A DNA stretch of 64,000 bases, taken from the NCBI GenBank assembly GCA_905203555.1, contig CAJKWK010000003.1:40460-104459 (forward strand), written 5' to 3'. Below the pieces are notes generated by a model. That model saw only the letters and a list, made by a program, of their open reading frames with translations. It searched no databases and was not told the DNA's origin. Source of the stretch: an uncultured Lachnospiraceae bacterium. GTDB taxonomy: Bacteria; Bacillota; Clostridia; Lachnospirales; Lachnospiraceae. Positions 54,072 through 63,947 of the stretch are shown piece after piece; the stretch's first letter is position 1; each line of letters opens with the position of its first letter. Made by a program: the position numbers and the translations under genes.

Positions 54072-54777
54072 AATACTCCAGCCCTTTCTCTATATGATAT
54101 AAATCCTCTTTCAGTTCACTTTTGCGCTTTTCTATCTTTTCTCCGCTCTTCTCTTCAAGTCTCTTCAGGATCTGTTTATGTAATGTATATTCTCTCTTCA
54201 GAAAAGTATGTAAAACCGGGTTTTTCTCTTCCAAAAGCAATTTTCCAAAACGTAGTTCTGTTTCCGTCCACCCGTCAAATTTCGGCTCTGCTTCAGATGT
54301 TTTTGACGGAACCACCTTCATCATCGGATAATATTTTCCCTCGTCCAATACCATATCTTCTTCCACAAACTGAAATCCCTGTTGCAAGAGAAATGCACGA
54401 ACTTTCGCAATTTCCGACTGAGGCTGCAGCACACACTCCTTCAGTCGAGAGGTAACCTCCGGATATGCAGACAGAATTTTTATCACCAATCCGCCTCCCA
54501 TTCCTGCAATGACAGCGCAATCCACCTCACCCGGAACTAATTTTTCAAACCCATCCGAAAGACGAGTCTCTATCAGATCTTGAAGTCCAGCCTCTTCTAT
54601 ATGTACTTCCGCCCGTTCCAGCGGTCCTTTGTTTACATCCATGGCAATCGCAGAGATACTTCTTTTTTTCTCCATAAGATAAATCGGGATATAAGCATGA
54701 TCTGTGCCTATATCCGCGATTCTGTTTCCCGGCGTTACCAGGGATGCAACTGCAAACAATCGTTTGGACAATTCCAT
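54061..54777 (-). CDS. trmK: tRNA (adenine(22)-N1)-methyltransferase
   Basis: 238 residues with an N-terminal Rossmann SAM-binding site (IADIGTDHAYIPIYL, about 19-33) and the NPPY-like position replaced by AGMGGGLV (near 91). The C-terminal helical coiled coil (about 165-225) is typical of TrmK. It makes m1A22 in tRNA. It lies between rpoD (30 bases upstream) and nif3. Confidence 0.93.
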   Translation of the reverse strand: MELSKRLFAVASLVTPGNRIADIGTDHAYIPIYLMEKKRSISAIAMDVNKGPLERAEVHIEEAGLQDLIETRLSDGFEKLVPGEVDCAVIAGMGGGLVIKILSAYPEVTSRLKECVLQPQSEIAKVRAFLLQQGFQFVEEDMVLDEGKYYPMMKVVPSKTSEAEPKFDGWTETELRFGKLLLEEKNPVLHTFLKREYTLHKQILKRLEEKSGEKIEKRKSELKEDLYHIEKGLEYYAV

Positions 54778-54807
54778 CCTGTTATCCCCCTGCTTATTCT
54801 TTTTTCA

Positions 54808-55932
54808 TCAATCCAAATAATCTCTTAATTTTCTGCTTCTGCTCGGATGTCTGAGCTTACGCAGTGCTTTCGCCTCGATCTGACGAATACGTTCTCGTGT
54901 TACGTCGAACTCTTTTCCAACTTCCTCAAGCGTCCTTGCACGTCCGTCATTCATACCAAAACGCAGTCTCAGTACCTTCTGTTCACGTTCTGTTAACGTA
55001 TCCAAAACTTCATCCAACTGTTCCTTGAGCAAGGTCTGTGCTGCTGCCTCTGCCGGAACCGGAACATTGTCATCCTGAATAAAATCACCCAAATGACTGT
55101 CCTCTTCTTCTCCAATCGGAGTTTCCAAAGATACCGGTTCCTGGGAAATCTTCAAGATCTCACGCACTCGTTCAACCGGCATGTCCAACTCTTTCGCAAT
55201 CTCTTCCGGCGTGGGTTCACGTCCTAATTCCTGCAGCAACTGTCTGGACACACGAATCAGTTTATTAATTGTCTCAACCATGTGCACCGGAATACGAATG
55301 GTTCTTGCCTGATCTGCAATTGCTCTTGTAATCGCCTGACGAATCCACCAGGTAGCATAAGTACTGAATTTATATCCTTTGTGATAATCAAACTTTTCCA
55401 CTGCTTTGATCAATCCCAGATTACCTTCCTGAATCAAATCCAAGAATAACATTCCACGTCCTACATAACGCTTAGCAATACTGACAACCAGTCGAAGATT
55501 TGCTTCTGCCAGTTCTTTCTTGGCATCTTCATCTCCCTCTTCCATACGCTGCGCCAACTCAATTTCACGCTCTGCACTAAGCAATGGAACTTTTCCGATT
55601 TCTTTTAAGTACATTCGAACCGGATCCTCAATGCTGACTCCATCCGGAACAGAGAGATCAATATTCTCTACATCTACATCGTCTTCATCAGAAATCATCC
55701 CATCAATGTCCATATCTACATCAAGATCAGCATCATCATCACTGTTAATACGCAGAACATCAATATTATTTGATTCCAGATACTCAAATACTTTTTCCAT
55801 TTGTTCTGAATTCAATTCCATATCCCTGAAAAAGTCGTTGATTTCCTGAATCTCCAAAATACTTTTCTTTTTCTTTCCAAGTGCTACCAGGTCTTTTAGA
55901 CGTTCTAAAAATTTCTGTGCGTTCTCTTCCAT
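54808..55932 (-). CDS. rpoD: primary sigma factor RpoD/SigA
   Basis: 374 residues, the usual length for Firmicute SigA. Region 1.1 is acidic. Region 2 includes DLIQEGNLGLIKAVEKF and the -10 helix STYATWWIRQAITRAI, and region 4 has the -35 HTH VTRERIRQIEAKALRKLRH. It directs RNA polymerase to housekeeping promoters like those mapped here. It lies 56 bases downstream of dnaG, the ancient macromolecular-synthesis operon order. Confidence 0.98.
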   Translation of the reverse strand: MEENAQKFLERLKDLVALGKKKKSILEIQEINDFFRDMELNSEQMEKVFEYLESNNIDVLRINSDDDADLDVDMDIDGMISDEDDVDVENIDLSVPDGVSIEDPVRMYLKEIGKVPLLSAEREIELAQRMEEGDEDAKKELAEANLRLVVSIAKRYVGRGMLFLDLIQEGNLGLIKAVEKFDYHKGYKFSTYATWWIRQAITRAIADQARTIRIPVHMVETINKLIRVSRQLLQELGREPTPEEIAKELDMPVERVREILKISQEPVSLETPIGEEEDSHLGDFIQDDNVPVPAEAAAQTLLKEQLDEVLDTLTEREQKVLRLRFGMNDGRARTLEEVGKEFDVTRERIRQIEAKALRKLRHPSRSRKLRDYLD

Positions 55933-55988
55933 GTGTCCTTCCTTCCTTTGCCTATACCATGTATAGACACGTCATTTTTATTTTATCC

Positions 55989-57764
55989 TTAATCTATAGA
56001 AATATGCAGTTTCTTCAAATCTGCAAGTTTTCTTTTTTCTTCCATCAAGCGCTGCAGACCGGCCATATCCGTAGGATTTAAATTCCGGGTCTGAACATCT
56101 ATACTGTTCTTCTTAACCAAAAGAATGGTCTCCTTCAAAGCCTGTTCTCTTTCCTGACTGGTCGTCAGTTCACGAATCCGAGTATGGAAAAGTGAAGCAG
56201 CCTCCCGGTGCGTCTCTTCCTCTGTAAAATGATTGAGAATCTTTGCCGGATTCAGTTCTCCATCAGCGTACTGCTTGTAAAGCAGCTCTGCAACTGTCCT
56301 GTACAATTCTTCCGTAAAATCTTCCGGACTGATATACTGACTGATTTTCCCAAACAACTGTCTGTCCTCAATCATCCATGTCAGCAGCACCTTCTGCGAT
56401 GTCAAATGCCCATCTTCCTTTTTCGTCTGTTTTTCCTGAAATACTTTTGGTCGTTCTACCGGTCTCGCCTGCCCATCTGAAATAGCAGTCTTTACAACCA
56501 GTTTCTGAAGACTTTCTACACTGACCTTATATTCCTTTGCAACCGCTTCTATATAATTGTTCCGCTCCAACTCATCTTCAAACTCTGCCAACCTTCTTGC
56601 CGCTTCTCGGAAAAATGCGGTTTTCCCCTCCGGAGACTCCATATCATACCCCTTTTGAAGCACTTCCAGCCCAAATAAAAATCCATTTCGAGCATTGCCG
56701 ATACGCCGTTCAAACTCTTCTGCTCCGAGATTCTTAATGAACTCATCCGGATCTTTATACGGATCCATCCGGATCACTTTCGCTGAAATTCCCGCTGCTC
56801 TTAAGATAGGAACCCCTCGTAGCGCAGCTCTTGTACCCGCTTCATCACTATCGTATGTCAAATATACTTCCTGCACATATCTTTTGATCAATGACGCATG
56901 CCCAGGTGTCAATGCTGTTCCCAAAGATGCAACCGCATTGGTAAATCCCGCCTGATGCAAAGCGATCACGTCCATATACCCTTCACACAGAAGAAAATAT
57001 GGCTTTTTTGAAGAGCGTGCCCGATTAAGCCCATACAAATTACGACTCTTGTCAAATACCGGTGTCTCCGGAGAATTCAAATACTTTGGCTTTGCGTCGC
57101 CCATAACCCGACCGCCAAATCCAATCACCCGGCTGTTCACATCCATGATCGGAAACATAACCCGATTCCAGAACTTATCATAAACGCCATTTCTCTCATC
57201 CGTACTGATCAATCCTGCCTGACGAATATGCTCTTCCCGGTATCCCTTTGACTTTAGATATTGATATAAATCCTGATTGCTCTTGTTCGAAAATCCCAGA
57301 CCAAATGCCTTGATCGTGTCATCAGAAAGTCCACGATTTTTCAAATATGTATATCCAACTCTGCCCTGCTCACTTTTCAGCTGTACATAATAGTATTGTG
57401 CAGCTGCCTTATTGATTTCCAAAAGGATAGATTTTAAATCCGCCCGTTCTTTCGCTTCTTTTGAATACTCCATCTTAGGCAGTTCGACTCCGGCTCGATC
57501 CGCAAGCATCTGCACTGCTTCTACAAACGTCAAATTCTCATACTCCATCAAAAATGTAAAAACATTTCCTCCGGCACCACATCCAAAGCAATAATACATC
57601 TGCTTTTGTCTGCTGACAGAAAAAGATGGGGACTTTTCATTGTGAAACGGACAAAGCCCAAAATAAGAACTTCCCTTCTTTTGCAGACGTACATATCCGG
57701 AAATCACATCTACTATGTCATTTTTCATTCTGACTTCTTCTATTAACTCATCCGAATAATACAT
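55989..57764 (-). CDS. dnaG: DNA primase
   Basis: 591 residues from the ATG five bases after GGAGG. There is an N-terminal zinc finger (CPFHNEKSPSF and YYCFGCGAGG, Cys/His ligands near 40-65). The TOPRIM core follows (EGYMDVIALHQAG near 258, DSDEAG), and a C-terminal helicase-binding helical domain from about 440. It makes RNA primers for replication. Confidence 0.98.
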   Translation of the reverse strand: MYYSDELIEEVRMKNDIVDVISGYVRLQKKGSSYFGLCPFHNEKSPSFSVSRQKQMYYCFGCGAGGNVFTFLMEYENLTFVEAVQMLADRAGVELPKMEYSKEAKERADLKSILLEINKAAAQYYYVQLKSEQGRVGYTYLKNRGLSDDTIKAFGLGFSNKSNQDLYQYLKSKGYREEHIRQAGLISTDERNGVYDKFWNRVMFPIMDVNSRVIGFGGRVMGDAKPKYLNSPETPVFDKSRNLYGLNRARSSKKPYFLLCEGYMDVIALHQAGFTNAVASLGTALTPGHASLIKRYVQEVYLTYDSDEAGTRAALRGVPILRAAGISAKVIRMDPYKDPDEFIKNLGAEEFERRIGNARNGFLFGLEVLQKGYDMESPEGKTAFFREAARRLAEFEDELERNNYIEAVAKEYKVSVESLQKLVVKTAISDGQARPVERPKVFQEKQTKKEDGHLTSQKVLLTWMIEDRQLFGKISQYISPEDFTEELYRTVAELLYKQYADGELNPAKILNHFTEEETHREAASLFHTRIRELTTSQEREQALKETILLVKKNSIDVQTRNLNPTDMAGLQRLMEEKRKLADLKKLHISID

Positions 57765-57835
57765 AATTACCTCCACATAGTATATATTCGACAAAACTTT
57801 TCCGTTTCCTTTATTTTTTCAAAAATATTTTTATT

Positions 57836-58837
57836 TTAATTCTTCCACGCCTGTGGCACGAAGATTTCTTCATATTTCATCACTGCATAATGATCTGTCA
57901 TTCCCGCAATAAAATCGCAGATAATCTGTTCCTTCGGGTCAATTTCTTTCTGTATCGCATCCGCATATTTTTCAGGCAGACGCTCCGGATGTTCGATGTA
58001 ATATTCATATAGTTGTTTTACCAAACGGATTGCCTTCTGTTCTTCCCCTTTCGCCTCAGGATTTAAATATACATTTTGAAACATAAATTTACGCAGATCT
58101 GCCATTGCCTGACTGACTTCCTCAGACATCTGTATTGTAGGACATTCCATACTATTTACAATCACATTATGTACCATTGTATCCAATCGTTCTTTCCCGG
58201 TGGCTCCCAACACATTCCGAATTTCTGCCGGAATTTCTTCTTCCCGCAGAATCCCTCCCCGGATTGCATCATCAATATCATGATTGATATACGCAATTTT
58301 ATCTGACAGCCGCACGATCTGTCCTTCCAGCGTATGCGGTCTGCCTGCTGTTTTATGGTTCAATATTCCATCTCGTACCTCCCAGGTCAGGTTCAGCCCC
58401 CGCCCTTGTCTCTCCAGCCGTTCCACAACTCTCAAACTTTGTTCATTGTGTTCAAAATGATACACCGCATTCAACGCACGTTCCCCTGCATGTCCAAACG
58501 GAGTATGCCCCAGATCATGACCCAGCGCAATCGCCTCCGCCAAGTCTTCATTGAGTCGAAGCGCTTTTGCAATTGTTCTGGCATTCTGAGACACCTCCAG
58601 TGTATGGGTAAGCCTTGTTCGATAATGATCTCCATCCGGCAATAAAAATACCTGTGTTTTTTGTCTCAGTCTCCGAAAGGCCTTACAATGGAGAATTCGA
58701 TCCCGGTCTCGCTGGAAAACCGGACGGATATCGCACTCTGTTTCTTTTTTCTCGCGCCCTCTGGATTCTCTGCTTCTGGCAGCATACACACTCAGATAAT
58801 CATATTCCCGTTCCTCCAGTTGTTCCCTGATCGTCAT
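57836..58837 (-). CDS. dgt: dGTP triphosphohydrolase-like HD protein
   Basis: 333 residues of the HD superfamily. Metal ligands are visible in RLTHTLEVSQ (near 73) and GHDLGHTPFGHAGE (near 105), with a later Asp in LSDKIAYINHDIDD. It hydrolyses dNTPs to nucleosides plus triphosphate. The start overlaps the pap stop as ATGA, and dnaG follows, so it belongs with the replication block. Confidence 0.93.
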   Translation of the reverse strand: MTIREQLEEREYDYLSVYAARSRESRGREKKETECDIRPVFQRDRDRILHCKAFRRLRQKTQVFLLPDGDHYRTRLTHTLEVSQNARTIAKALRLNEDLAEAIALGHDLGHTPFGHAGERALNAVYHFEHNEQSLRVVERLERQGRGLNLTWEVRDGILNHKTAGRPHTLEGQIVRLSDKIAYINHDIDDAIRGGILREEEIPAEIRNVLGATGKERLDTMVHNVIVNSMECPTIQMSEEVSQAMADLRKFMFQNVYLNPEAKGEEQKAIRLVKQLYEYYIEHPERLPEKYADAIQKEIDPKEQIICDFIAGMTDHYAVMKYEEIFVPQAWKN

Positions 58838-60264
58838 AATTTCACCCTCTCTTCCATCGCCTTTACAACTGTTTCCAATACTTTAATCCTTGCATAATGC
58901 TTATCATTTCCTTCTACAACAACCCATGGCGCATATTGTGTTGATGTTTTGAGAAGCATTTCACCCACTGCTTCTTCATATTGATCCCATTTTTCCCGAT
59001 TTCTCCAGTCTTCTTCTGTGATTTTCCATTGTTTCTCAGGATTACTCTGCCGTTCCAAAAATCGTCGTTCCTGTTCCTCTTTATCTATCTGCATCCAGAA
59101 TTTCAAAACAATCGCTCCCGATTGAACCAAATCCCGCTCCATCTCATTGATTTCCTGATAGGCTCGTTTCCATTCTTCTGTTGTACAAAATCCTTCTATC
59201 CGCTCTACCATAACCCTTCCATACCATGTTCGATCAAAGATTGCAATATGCCCATCCTTGGGCATCTCCTTCCAAAAACGCCACAAATAATGATATGACT
59301 TTTCCAAATCATTCGGCGCAGAAATCGGATTTACAACAAACCCTCTCGGATCCATCTTCTCTGTCAGCCTTTTGATTGCCCCGCCTTTTCCAGCTGCATC
59401 CCAACCTTCAAACCCAATCACAACCGGAATCCTTTTCCGATATAATTCTCCATGAAGACGCTCAATTTCTTTCTGAAGCTGATTTAATTTTTCCTTATAT
59501 TCTTCTTTTGTATAAGAAACAGGTTGGTCCGTTTCAGGCAAAACAGTCGTTGTATCCCGCTCCAGCCTTTCAGTTATTTTTTGTATGATCGTTGTATAAA
59601 TTTTCACCGTCGCATACTTTTTATCCGTTGCCTCAATCAATGTCCAGGGTGCATAAGAAGTATCAGTCATAGAAAACATTACTTCCGCGCAATTCTGATA
59701 TTTCTTGTATTTCGTATTCTGCCTCAAATCACCTTCTGTCACTCGCCATGCCGTCTCTTTCTTTTGTAACAATTTACGAAACCGTCTTTTTTGTTCATCC
59801 TGACTAATATCCAAAAACAGTTTTATAATCAGATATCCATCCTCTGCAAGTTGTTTTTCAAACGTGCGGACAGATTGATATGTGTCTCTTATCTTTTTCT
59901 TTTTTAATTTCTTTTCAAACTGATCCAACAAGATTTTACGATACCAGCTTCCGTCATAAATTGCGATTTGCCCATGTGAAGGGATTTTTGTCCAAAATCG
60001 CCAAAGAAACGGATGCATTCGTTCTTCTTCTGTTTCTGCTTTCATCGGATATACTCGAAAACCTCTCGGATCCAGACTTTGTATCAATTTTCCGATCTGA
60101 AGTCCTTTTCCCGCTGCCCCAAAACCTTCAAAAACAATCATAACCGGTATATTCCGTTCCCGGCACTTTCGCTGTAGTCTGCCTAATTGCAGCTGCAGTT
60201 CCGGCAATTCTTTTTGATACTCTTCTCTTGATCGTTTCTTTGTTAAATCCACTTTTTCCAGCAT
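58834..60264 (-). CDS. pap: two-domain PPK2-type polyphosphate:nucleotide phosphotransferase (PAP)
   Basis: 476 residues made of two PPK2 domains (about 10-225 and 245-470). The second has the canonical Walker A GWDAAGKGG with DPRGF and the lid-type FDRTWYGRVMVERIE. The first has GFGAAGKGL, with Gly in place of the conserved Asp, and may be weakened or structural. Such two-domain enzymes phosphorylate AMP to ADP with polyphosphate. A strong Shine-Dalgarno lies at the start and dgt is coupled downstream. Confidence 0.9.
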   Translation of the reverse strand: MLEKVDLTKKRSREEYQKELPELQLQLGRLQRKCRERNIPVMIVFEGFGAAGKGLQIGKLIQSLDPRGFRVYPMKAETEEERMHPFLWRFWTKIPSHGQIAIYDGSWYRKILLDQFEKKLKKKKIRDTYQSVRTFEKQLAEDGYLIIKLFLDISQDEQKRRFRKLLQKKETAWRVTEGDLRQNTKYKKYQNCAEVMFSMTDTSYAPWTLIEATDKKYATVKIYTTIIQKITERLERDTTTVLPETDQPVSYTKEEYKEKLNQLQKEIERLHGELYRKRIPVVIGFEGWDAAGKGGAIKRLTEKMDPRGFVVNPISAPNDLEKSYHYLWRFWKEMPKDGHIAIFDRTWYGRVMVERIEGFCTTEEWKRAYQEINEMERDLVQSGAIVLKFWMQIDKEEQERRFLERQSNPEKQWKITEEDWRNREKWDQYEEAVGEMLLKTSTQYAPWVVVEGNDKHYARIKVLETVVKAMEERVKL

Positions 60265-60354
60265 AGCACCGTCCTCCTTGTTGTATTATTATATCCCGTT
60301 TTTTTCTTTTTACATCTTATTTTTGATTATAGCACGTAATTATCAGAAAATTGT

Positions 60355-60403
60355 AAAAAAATAAAGGATAAATACAATTTAATGTATCTATCCCTTATTT
60401 TTT
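60355..60403. terminator. bidirectional-looking terminator after the hexosamine kinase gene
   Basis: A near-perfect hairpin (AAAAAATAA, GGATA and ATACA arm segments) with terminal U runs, just past the stop at 60415. Confidence 0.82.
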
Positions 60404-60414
60404 CTAACACTCTT

Positions 60415-61518
60415 TTATTTTTGTTTTACAATCCGCAGCATTTCATCCCATTTCTGCTCCATATCAGCAACCAGTTTAAACTGCGTTCTGGCACGATCCA
60501 GATTGTGTTTTTCACGATGAATCTGGAAATAATGATCTCCTTCCAGATAATCTGCAAGAAATCGAATTCCACACTCATAAGTCATCATCTTTGCCCCCAT
60601 TGGCAGCATTTCAATTTCTGTATCAGTCAGACGTCCCTGACAGCCTTTCTGAAAACCTCTGTTAAACACTTCCAGTAAATGCATACTGCAGCTTACCTTA
60701 TCCAGATTCCTCTCATCTTCGGCAGCAGTACTTGCTCCGAAACGGATAGAATCTCCAAAATCATGCACAGAAAGCCCTGGCATTACAGTATCCAGATCGA
60801 TAACACAGATTCCCTGTCTCGTCTGATCATCGATCATGATATTATTTAACTTTGTATCATTATGCGTTACTCGCAAAGGAAGTTCTCCTTTTGCCAGCAT
60901 ATTCCCCAAAACTGCTGTGTCCGCCTCTCTCGCAAGTGCAAACTCAATTTCCTTTTGTACAGATGCTGCTCTTCCCATAACATCCGCTTCTACTGCTTTC
61001 TTAAAATCTCGAAACCGTTTTGCTGTATCATGGAATTGCGGAATCGTCTCATAAAGCGTTTCTGCCGGATAATCTGCCAACAAACATTGGAAATTTCCAA
61101 ACGCATAGCCACTTTGATAAAAATCCTCATCACTCGCAACTTGATCATAACAAGTTGCCCCTTCAATAAAATGGTAAGCTCTCCAATATTCGCCTTCAAA
61201 ATCCACAAAATACGGTTTCTTATCCTTTGCGCAAACAATATTCAAAGTCTCCCGTTCCGGATTGCCGCCGCGTTCTACAATTTTTTTACGTAAATGAGAC
61301 GTGACTCCCAAAATATTTTCCATTACTTCCACTGGTTTTTTAAAGATCGATTTATTCATCTGCTGAAGAATAATTCTCTTCTGCACACCATCTTTTACTA
61401 TATGAACCAGATAAGTATAGTTAATATGTCCGTTTCCGTATTTTCCCTGTAAGACCGGCTCCCCGCCAAATTCAAATCCATTCAGGGCTTCTCCCAGTCG
61501 CTCCTCAACACTTTTCAT
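60415..61518 (-). CDS. nahK: N-acetylhexosamine 1-kinase
   Basis: A 367-residue aminoglycoside-phosphotransferase-fold kinase. The catalytic loop is THNDTKLNNIMID (near 210-222) and the metal site VIDLDTVMPG (near 228). Length and context fit NahK, which phosphorylates GlcNAc or GalNAc at O1. It lies 40 bases downstream of the GH112 phosphorylase. It would act on the hexosamine released there, as in the bifidobacterial lnp pathway. Related kinases for other sugars are possible without the neighbour. Confidence 0.9.
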   Translation of the reverse strand: MKSVEERLGEALNGFEFGGEPVLQGKYGNGHINYTYLVHIVKDGVQKRIILQQMNKSIFKKPVEVMENILGVTSHLRKKIVERGGNPERETLNIVCAKDKKPYFVDFEGEYWRAYHFIEGATCYDQVASDEDFYQSGYAFGNFQCLLADYPAETLYETIPQFHDTAKRFRDFKKAVEADVMGRAASVQKEIEFALAREADTAVLGNMLAKGELPLRVTHNDTKLNNIMIDDQTRQGICVIDLDTVMPGLSVHDFGDSIRFGASTAAEDERNLDKVSCSMHLLEVFNRGFQKGCQGRLTDTEIEMLPMGAKMMTYECGIRFLADYLEGDHYFQIHREKHNLDRARTQFKLVADMEQKWDEMLRIVKQK

Positions 61519-61558
61519 CTGATGTTCTCCTTTTATCTTCGTATAGCTTTACCATTCT

Positions 61559-63727
61559 CTATATTTCATACCAGATAATCTCATTGGAATCCAGATGCAC
61601 ATCAAAACTGCTTCCGTCCCCTCTGTAGACTGTTGTATCCTGCGGTTCATATGTGTTATTTACAACACAATATTTTCCATTTTTTACATATGCATGAACT
61701 TCCACGTTATAGTTTGTGCTAAACCATTTGTAAAGATTATCTTCATCACCGGCAGCCCACAGCACTGCACGATAGAATAATCTGCTATTTTCAAAACTAT
61801 AAGGCAATCCACTGATATATACTCCGCGCCCCTGTCCAAATTCATTGACAGCCAGCTGAACTTCCTTTTCATTTTGAACAAGGATTTTTGTTCCATCTAA
61901 CGCATAGATATTTTTCTTTCCTTCTCCAAAGTCGATATCGCCCTTGCAATCCTCTGTAATAAAGTGCTCATGCTCTTCCCAGTTATATTTGTCTTTATTT
62001 AAATTAAATCCATTTTCATACTCTACGCCGAGTACATTTGCCAACTGGATGAATCTTCCCTGCCACTGGTGTCCGGTCGGTTCACCAACACCGATAAATC
62101 CACCGCCTCGATGTACAAATCCACGTACGGCTTCTACGATTACCGGATCGATCCAGTTCTCACCGCCGGTATAAGCTGTATCCGCATCACCGACATTGAT
62201 AATAACATCGATATCATCCAAAATCGAACTGTCTTCTCTGATATCATCAAAACTGATGAACTTCACATCGAAAGGTGCGCCGCTCAACGCTTCAATAATT
62301 CCCGCATAGGAATAATTCTGCTTATAATATAATGCATGATGTACCATGTGATTGCCCCATGCACGCATCTTACCCCAGCAATTCAATACAGCAACCTTTT
62401 TCACGCAATACGGTGTCGTACCCTTGATATTTTCATAGAGCAGACGGAACTCATCGCATACTTCCTCTACATAATCGATAAATTCCGGGAACTTCAGCGC
62501 CAGTTTCAAATATCCGCCATAACCAATACGATCGATCGGACTTCTTAAAATAGCACGACGTGCTGTCACCCAATTATACTTCGCTTCTTTTACCGGATTG
62601 CCGCCTTCATAAAATGTATCTGGGAAGAAATATGGCAGCAGACGTCCTTCTGTATATTTTACACCTTTGATATCACTGATCAAACGAAGAGTAGATCCAT
62701 TTCCAACACTTCCTACAACAGCATCAACACCGATTGTTTTAAATTCATCCATAAACGGCTCAGTTCCAATCCAGTGATCTCCCAGGAACATCATGGCCTC
62801 TTTTCCATATTCATGTGTAATATCAACCATCTCTTTTGCCAGTTTAGCAACCTCACGTCTCTGGAAGGCTTGGAAATCCTGAAATTCTTTTGACGGAATC
62901 CGATAAGTGTTGTTCATATATCCTTGATCGATGATATACTCCGGACGGAATCGATACCCAACTTCTTTTTCAAACTGCTCTAAAATATATGGGCTGACAG
63001 ATGCTGAATATCCATACCAGTCTACATATTTTTCTCTGGCAAGTTCATCAAAAATCAAAGTGAACTGATGAAAAAATGTTGTATATCGGATTACGTTTAC
63101 ATAAGGATGCGTTTCCAGATAATTTCTCAAACGTTTCATGGAGTATGCATGAGTCTTCGGCTGACGTACATCAAATGTAATCTGCTTTTCAACCCCTTTC
63201 CAGTCATTTGTCACTGCATTGTACATATGTACCGGATCCCACATAATATAAGCCAGAAAGCTGACTGTATATTCATGGAAATTCTGTGCATCCTGAATCA
63301 TTACATTTCCAGATTCCTGATCGTAACTCCACTGTCCATACGGAACAACCTCTCCGGTTGTACGATCTATCACTTCCCACCAGCGGGAAATATCATCATT
63401 GTCATTCACTTTCAACATATCAGGATATAAATGATCCATCAAATGAATCTTCACTACATCTGAGGTAGCAGTATAAAAATCTGTCATGATATACATCTGC
63501 TGTACTTCATCCAGATTTGCTTTTGCCCACTCATTATCCTTTCGAGTTGTGTAATAGGTGGCATAGACTTTTGCATCCACCTGTTTTAACTCTTCTGGAT
63601 AATCTGTTCCATCACAATCGCGGATTGCATCAGCTCCCCAGCGTTCCAGCAGTTCCTTTGTCTCCTCAATCACATCCAGATCTGTTGGTATTGTAACTTG
63701 ACCTTTTCTTTTTTGACTCTCTGCCAT
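61559..63727 (-). CDS. gnpA: GH112 1,3-beta-galactosyl-N-acetylhexosamine phosphorylase
   Basis: A 722-residue cytoplasmic GH112 enzyme with no signal peptide. It has the N-terminal TIM-barrel-like part (about 1-440; RSPIDRIGYGGYLK near 393), a Rossmann-like middle domain (about 445-640), and a C-terminal beta domain. It phosphorolyses galacto-N-biose (mucin core 1) and/or lacto-N-biose (milk glycans) to galactose-1-phosphate and an N-acetylhexosamine. Which of the two it prefers is not readable. galT, galE and a dedicated transporter are not in the window. Confidence 0.93.
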   Translation of the reverse strand: MAESQKRKGQVTIPTDLDVIEETKELLERWGADAIRDCDGTDYPEELKQVDAKVYATYYTTRKDNEWAKANLDEVQQMYIMTDFYTATSDVVKIHLMDHLYPDMLKVNDNDDISRWWEVIDRTTGEVVPYGQWSYDQESGNVMIQDAQNFHEYTVSFLAYIMWDPVHMYNAVTNDWKGVEKQITFDVRQPKTHAYSMKRLRNYLETHPYVNVIRYTTFFHQFTLIFDELAREKYVDWYGYSASVSPYILEQFEKEVGYRFRPEYIIDQGYMNNTYRIPSKEFQDFQAFQRREVAKLAKEMVDITHEYGKEAMMFLGDHWIGTEPFMDEFKTIGVDAVVGSVGNGSTLRLISDIKGVKYTEGRLLPYFFPDTFYEGGNPVKEAKYNWVTARRAILRSPIDRIGYGGYLKLALKFPEFIDYVEEVCDEFRLLYENIKGTTPYCVKKVAVLNCWGKMRAWGNHMVHHALYYKQNYSYAGIIEALSGAPFDVKFISFDDIREDSSILDDIDVIINVGDADTAYTGGENWIDPVIVEAVRGFVHRGGGFIGVGEPTGHQWQGRFIQLANVLGVEYENGFNLNKDKYNWEEHEHFITEDCKGDIDFGEGKKNIYALDGTKILVQNEKEVQLAVNEFGQGRGVYISGLPYSFENSRLFYRAVLWAAGDEDNLYKWFSTNYNVEVHAYVKNGKYCVVNNTYEPQDTTVYRGDGSSFDVHLDSNEIIWYEI

Positions 63728-63772
63728 TTATTACTTTCTCCTTCCCTTTTCCTTACATCATACTTTACTTTG

Positions 63773-63801
63773 AGTATACTTTTTACCGGAAAAAGTTACA
63801 A
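63773..63801 (-). promoter_or_regulatory. sigma-A promoter of gnpA-nahK
   Basis: Minus strand: TTGTAA, 17-bp spacer, TATACT. About 45 bases before the start. Confidence 0.6.
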
Positions 63802-63880
63802 GCCCTTTGTTGTTTTGAAATTTATATATTTTGCTTTTTTATCCGAAGAAAATAAATTTTAACTTTTTTTCAAAAAAGTG

Positions 63881-63909
63881 TTGACTTTCTTATCATTTGA
63901 TAGTATTAT
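63881..63909 (+). promoter_or_regulatory. sigma-A promoter of the tRNA gene
   Basis: TTGACT, 17-bp spacer, TATTAT, with the tRNA 38 bases downstream. Confidence 0.8.
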
Positions 63910-63947
63910 ATCACTCGTGGCGTGTGAAACATTTACACAAAACACTT

